From assembly GCA_964530445.1 (NCBI GenBank), contig CAZHBJ010000135.1, forward strand, positions 1 to 9,081: DNA of 9,081 nt, given 5' to 3'. Numbering within the stretch: the stretch's first letter is position 1; every line of letters starts with the position of its first letter. Made by a program: the position numbers and the translations under genes. The notes under the pieces were generated by a model. The model saw nothing but the letters and a program-made list of their open reading frames with translations. It did no database searches and was not told the DNA's origin. Positions 7,346-9,081 of this stretch are shown here, in pieces. The DNA comes from FEN-1297 sp964530445. GTDB taxonomy: Bacteria > Bacteroidota > Ignavibacteria > Ignavibacteriales > Ignavibacteriaceae.

Positions 7346-7444
7346 ATGGAATACGTAGTTTTAATTATCGCTGGAGCATTATTTGTTTTTTTTCTCAGAA
7401 GGAAATTTAAGAAAGCATCGCAAGGAAAAGACTGCTGTAAATAA
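7346..7444 (+). CDS. 32-residue single-span peptide with C-terminal Cys-Cys (FeoB-associated-like)
   Basis: A short gene encodes 32 residues: MEYVVLIIAGALFVFFL (one membrane span, residues 3-17), then a strongly basic stretch RRKFKK (18-23) and a tail ending GKDCCK. The layout (tiny N-out span, basic cytoplasmic side, Cys-rich end) resembles FeoB-associated Cys-rich membrane proteins, which accompany ferrous iron transporters. No feoB is in the window, so the name reflects architecture only. Support for a real gene is AAAGGA at 7332-7337, 8 nt before the ATG, and a clean membrane-protein composition. It lies 213 nt after cusA, behind the palindrome, and 100 nt before the zinc-ribbon gene. It may be an isolated metal-binding membrane peptide; C30 and C31 are the only Cys. 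Confidence 0.6.
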   Translation: MEYVVLIIAGALFVFFLRRKFKKASQGKDCCK

Positions 7445-7544
7445 AGATAAAAAATTTAAAAGTTTTATGAGGATTTAATACTATACGGCCTTTATTTAAT
7501 ATGTTAAAAGCCAATGGTTTAAATAATCGGAAAGGAAATTAAAA

Positions 7545-8174
7545 ATGAAAATTTGTAGTAACTGCGGCAATCAAATCCAGGATCCGGATAAATATTGTTC
7601 GGGGTGCGGTTCTAAATTTTACGAAGACATAAACATTTGTTGGAAATGCGGGACAAGAAATAATTTTAGTGGTAATTTTTGCTTAAATTGCGGTGCGGAA
7701 TTAAATAAGCCGAAAAACCCGGCAACTCACAATAGAACTAAAGTAAAAACAAAACGGAGTAAAATAGACAATAAGCGAAATCCAAATATTACATCTCATA
7801 AAAAATTTAATTACAACAAACCAGTACCCGGCGGGAAAATTAAAAGCTTTTGGATAATCCCGGTTGTTATAATTTTATCAATAGGAATTGCAGGTTCATT
7901 TGATTTGTTGTTTCATAAATATAATACAATTAAATTGCCGAATGTGGAAGTGCAAAACATCACTCCTTCAATTAAAGCCCAGGAATATGCAGTAGCTTCA
8001 AAATTTCAATGTTCTTGCGGTAAATGTAAAGATTCTTTAAATGTATGCGATTGTGAAAAAGCCGCGGAAGAAAAAAAATTTATTATTGATAATTTGGAAA
8101 ACGGCAAAAGCCCTAATCAGATTGAACTGGCAATTAATAAACATTACGGTGGTTTAATATCAAAACCATTGTGA
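7545..8174 (+). CDS. Two zinc ribbons + membrane span + CcmH-like Cys-rich periplasmic domain
   Basis: This 209-residue protein has a composite layout. Residues 1-52 hold two zinc ribbons: C4-C7/C18-C21 and C32-C35/C46-C49, each CxxCG paired with a second CxxCG. A Lys/Arg-rich linker (55-100) leads to one membrane span (101-123). By the positive-inside rule the zinc ribbons are cytoplasmic and the tail is periplasmic. The tail (145-209) has C156, C158, C161, C168 and C170 (CSCGKC then CDC), followed by FIIDNLENGKSPNQIELAI and HYGGLISKP. This resembles the CcmH/CycL domain, where a Cys pair is followed by helices with G-K-S-x-x-x-I and a terminal R/H-Y-G motif. CcmH reduces and presents apocytochrome c for heme ligation, and the next gene, 53 nt on, is ccmF, its partner in System I. 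That context supports a CcmH-type role, though the Cys pattern differs from the classical LRCxxC. AAAGGA (7531-7536) precedes the ATG by 8 nt. Confidence 0.72.
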   Translation: MKICSNCGNQIQDPDKYCSGCGSKFYEDINICWKCGTRNNFSGNFCLNCGAELNKPKNPATHNRTKVKTKRSKIDNKRNPNITSHKKFNYNKPVPGGKIKSFWIIPVVIILSIGIAGSFDLLFHKYNTIKLPNVEVQNITPSIKAQEYAVASKFQCSCGKCKDSLNVCDCEKAAEEKKFIIDNLENGKSPNQIELAINKHYGGLISKPL

Positions 8175-8227
8175 AAATAATGAAAGCAAATAGATATGAT
8201 TTTAATCAGTATTAATGGAGTTTGAAA

Positions 8228-9081
8228 ATGCCCGGAAGTATTTTGACCATATTAGCACTAATAACAGCGCTTTACAGTGTAGTAAAATATTATCAAGCAG
8301 CCAAAGGAAATAACAATGCACTTGTTCACGCAAGATACGCATATCATATTACAACTGCTTTTATTATTGCTGCAAGTATATTTTTTCTATTAATAATAGT
8401 TAATCATCAATACCAGTATAAATATGTATTTAACTATAGTAGTTCCGCATTGTCTACCGGGCTATTATTATCTACCTTTTATGCGGGTCAGGAAGGCAGC
8501 TTTTTACTGTGGCTCTTGTTGGCGGTAATTTTAGGTGCAGTTTTGCAGAATTATACTTCAAAAAGAGAGGATCTGGAACCTTCTTTTATGATGGTTTATT
8601 CTTTAATTGTAGTTTATCTAATTATTATGATTACACCGCTCTTTAAAAGTCCGTTTTCACTTATCTGGTCGGATCCGAACTATATAGACATTAAATATTT
8701 TAATCAGGCATTTATAAAGATGCCGATCTTTCAAAGTTTTATTTACGGTAATCAAGGCTCAAGCCAGGAATATTTACGAATGAGCCCGCAAATAATGTCG
8801 ATACTTAAAGCAAATGGAATTCCATTTAGCGATTTCCTAGTAAAAGGCAAAGGACTAAATCCCCTTTTACAAAATTTTTGGATGGAAGTTCATCCCCCGA
8901 TTTTATTTATGGGATATGCTCTTTCGGCAGTTCCTTTTACGTTTGCAGTCTCCGCTTTAATTAAAAATAAATATACTCAATGGGTTAAATTGGCTTTGCC
9001 CTGGACTGTAACCGCTGCCGCGGTACTCGGATTAGGTTTAATGATCGGCGGTTACTGGGCTTACGGTGTTTTAGGCTGGGG
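8228..9081 (+). CDS. ccmF: Cytochrome c heme lyase subunit CcmF (3' end beyond window)
   Basis: This is the N-terminal 284 residues of CcmF, the inner-membrane System I heme lyase subunit that joins heme to apocytochrome c in the periplasm; family members usually exceed 600 residues. Visible family features are YSSSAL...TFYAGQEGSFLLW (70-95), the block GKGLNPLLQ (207-215) then HPPILFMGY (222-230), where H222 matches the first conserved periplasmic heme-ligand His (H173 in E. coli), VPFTFAVSALI (235-245), and GGYWAYGVLGW (274-284), the beginning of the tryptophan-rich WWD heme-handling segment, where the window ends. At least six membrane spans are predicted in this part. Between SPF (141-143) and the GKGLNPLLQ block there are about 65 residues, where E. 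coli CcmF has roughly a dozen, giving an extra periplasmic segment. The ATG is preceded by GGAG (8217-8220), 7 nt away. It follows the CcmH-like gene by 53 nt, suggesting co-transcription. Confidence 0.93.
   Translation, partial: MPGSILTILALITALYSVVKYYQAAKGNNNALVHARYAYHITTAFIIAASIFFLLIIVNHQYQYKYVFNYSSSALSTGLLLSTFYAGQEGSFLLWLLLAVILGAVLQNYTSKREDLEPSFMMVYSLIVVYLIIMITPLFKSPFSLIWSDPNYIDIKYFNQAFIKMPIFQSFIYGNQGSSQEYLRMSPQIMSILKANGIPFSDFLVKGKGLNPLLQNFWMEVHPPILFMGYALSAVPFTFAVSALIKNKYTQWVKLALPWTVTAAAVLGLGLMIGGYWAYGVLGW

Noticed and set aside
7501..7542. 13-codon ATG frame just before the zinc-ribbon gene
   Set aside because: Too short, with no ribosome site of its own. Its tail simply overlaps the ribosome-binding site of the next gene.

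Overview
The window is AT-rich DNA from what is most likely a member of the Bacteroidota/Chlorobi/Ignavibacteria assemblage. This is inferred from three things: a small copper-associated HYC/CC/PP-type protein in front of an efflux operon, an intergenic palindrome with 'TGTCATTTCGA...GAGAAATCT' arms of a kind common in these genomes, and a System I CcmF beside a zinc-ribbon/CcmH-like protein. The genus cannot be fixed from sequence alone. All supported genes lie on the + strand.

Positions 1-506 are non-coding and very AT-rich, with only weak promoter-like and inverted-repeat signals. Positions 507-7132 form a Cu(I)/Ag(I) efflux module. It begins with a small secreted Cys-rich protein of the HYC/CC/PP type. 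A tightly packed cusC-cusB-cusA operon follows: an outer-membrane TolC-like channel, a periplasmic adaptor and an RND pump. CusC and CusB are 10 nt apart, and the CusB stop codon directly abuts the CusA ATG. CusA keeps the three-methionine periplasmic Cu/Ag site and most of the methionine relay, but has Ile where E. coli CusA has the proton-relay Lys984. CusB carries two heavy-metal-binding domains, one at each end, the second joined by a Met/Lys-rich linker. No separate cusF is present, so the C-terminal extension may do the job of that metallochaperone.

Positions 7133-7345 hold an imperfect palindrome (7164-7240) with internal stems. It could be a repeat element, a terminator, or both. A 32-residue membrane peptide ending in Cys-Cys follows (7346-7444), resembling FeoB-associated Cys-rich membrane proteins.

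From 7545 the window enters a cytochrome c maturation (System I) locus. A 209-residue protein combines two N-terminal cytoplasmic zinc ribbons, one membrane span and a periplasmic Cys-rich CcmH-like tail. It is followed by ccmF, which runs off the window just as the heme-binding WWD segment begins. The CcmF has an approximately 50-residue extra periplasmic segment before its first conserved periplasmic His. The most unusual items are the zinc-ribbon/CcmH-like fusion, the double-HMBD CusB and the missing proton-relay Lys in CusA.
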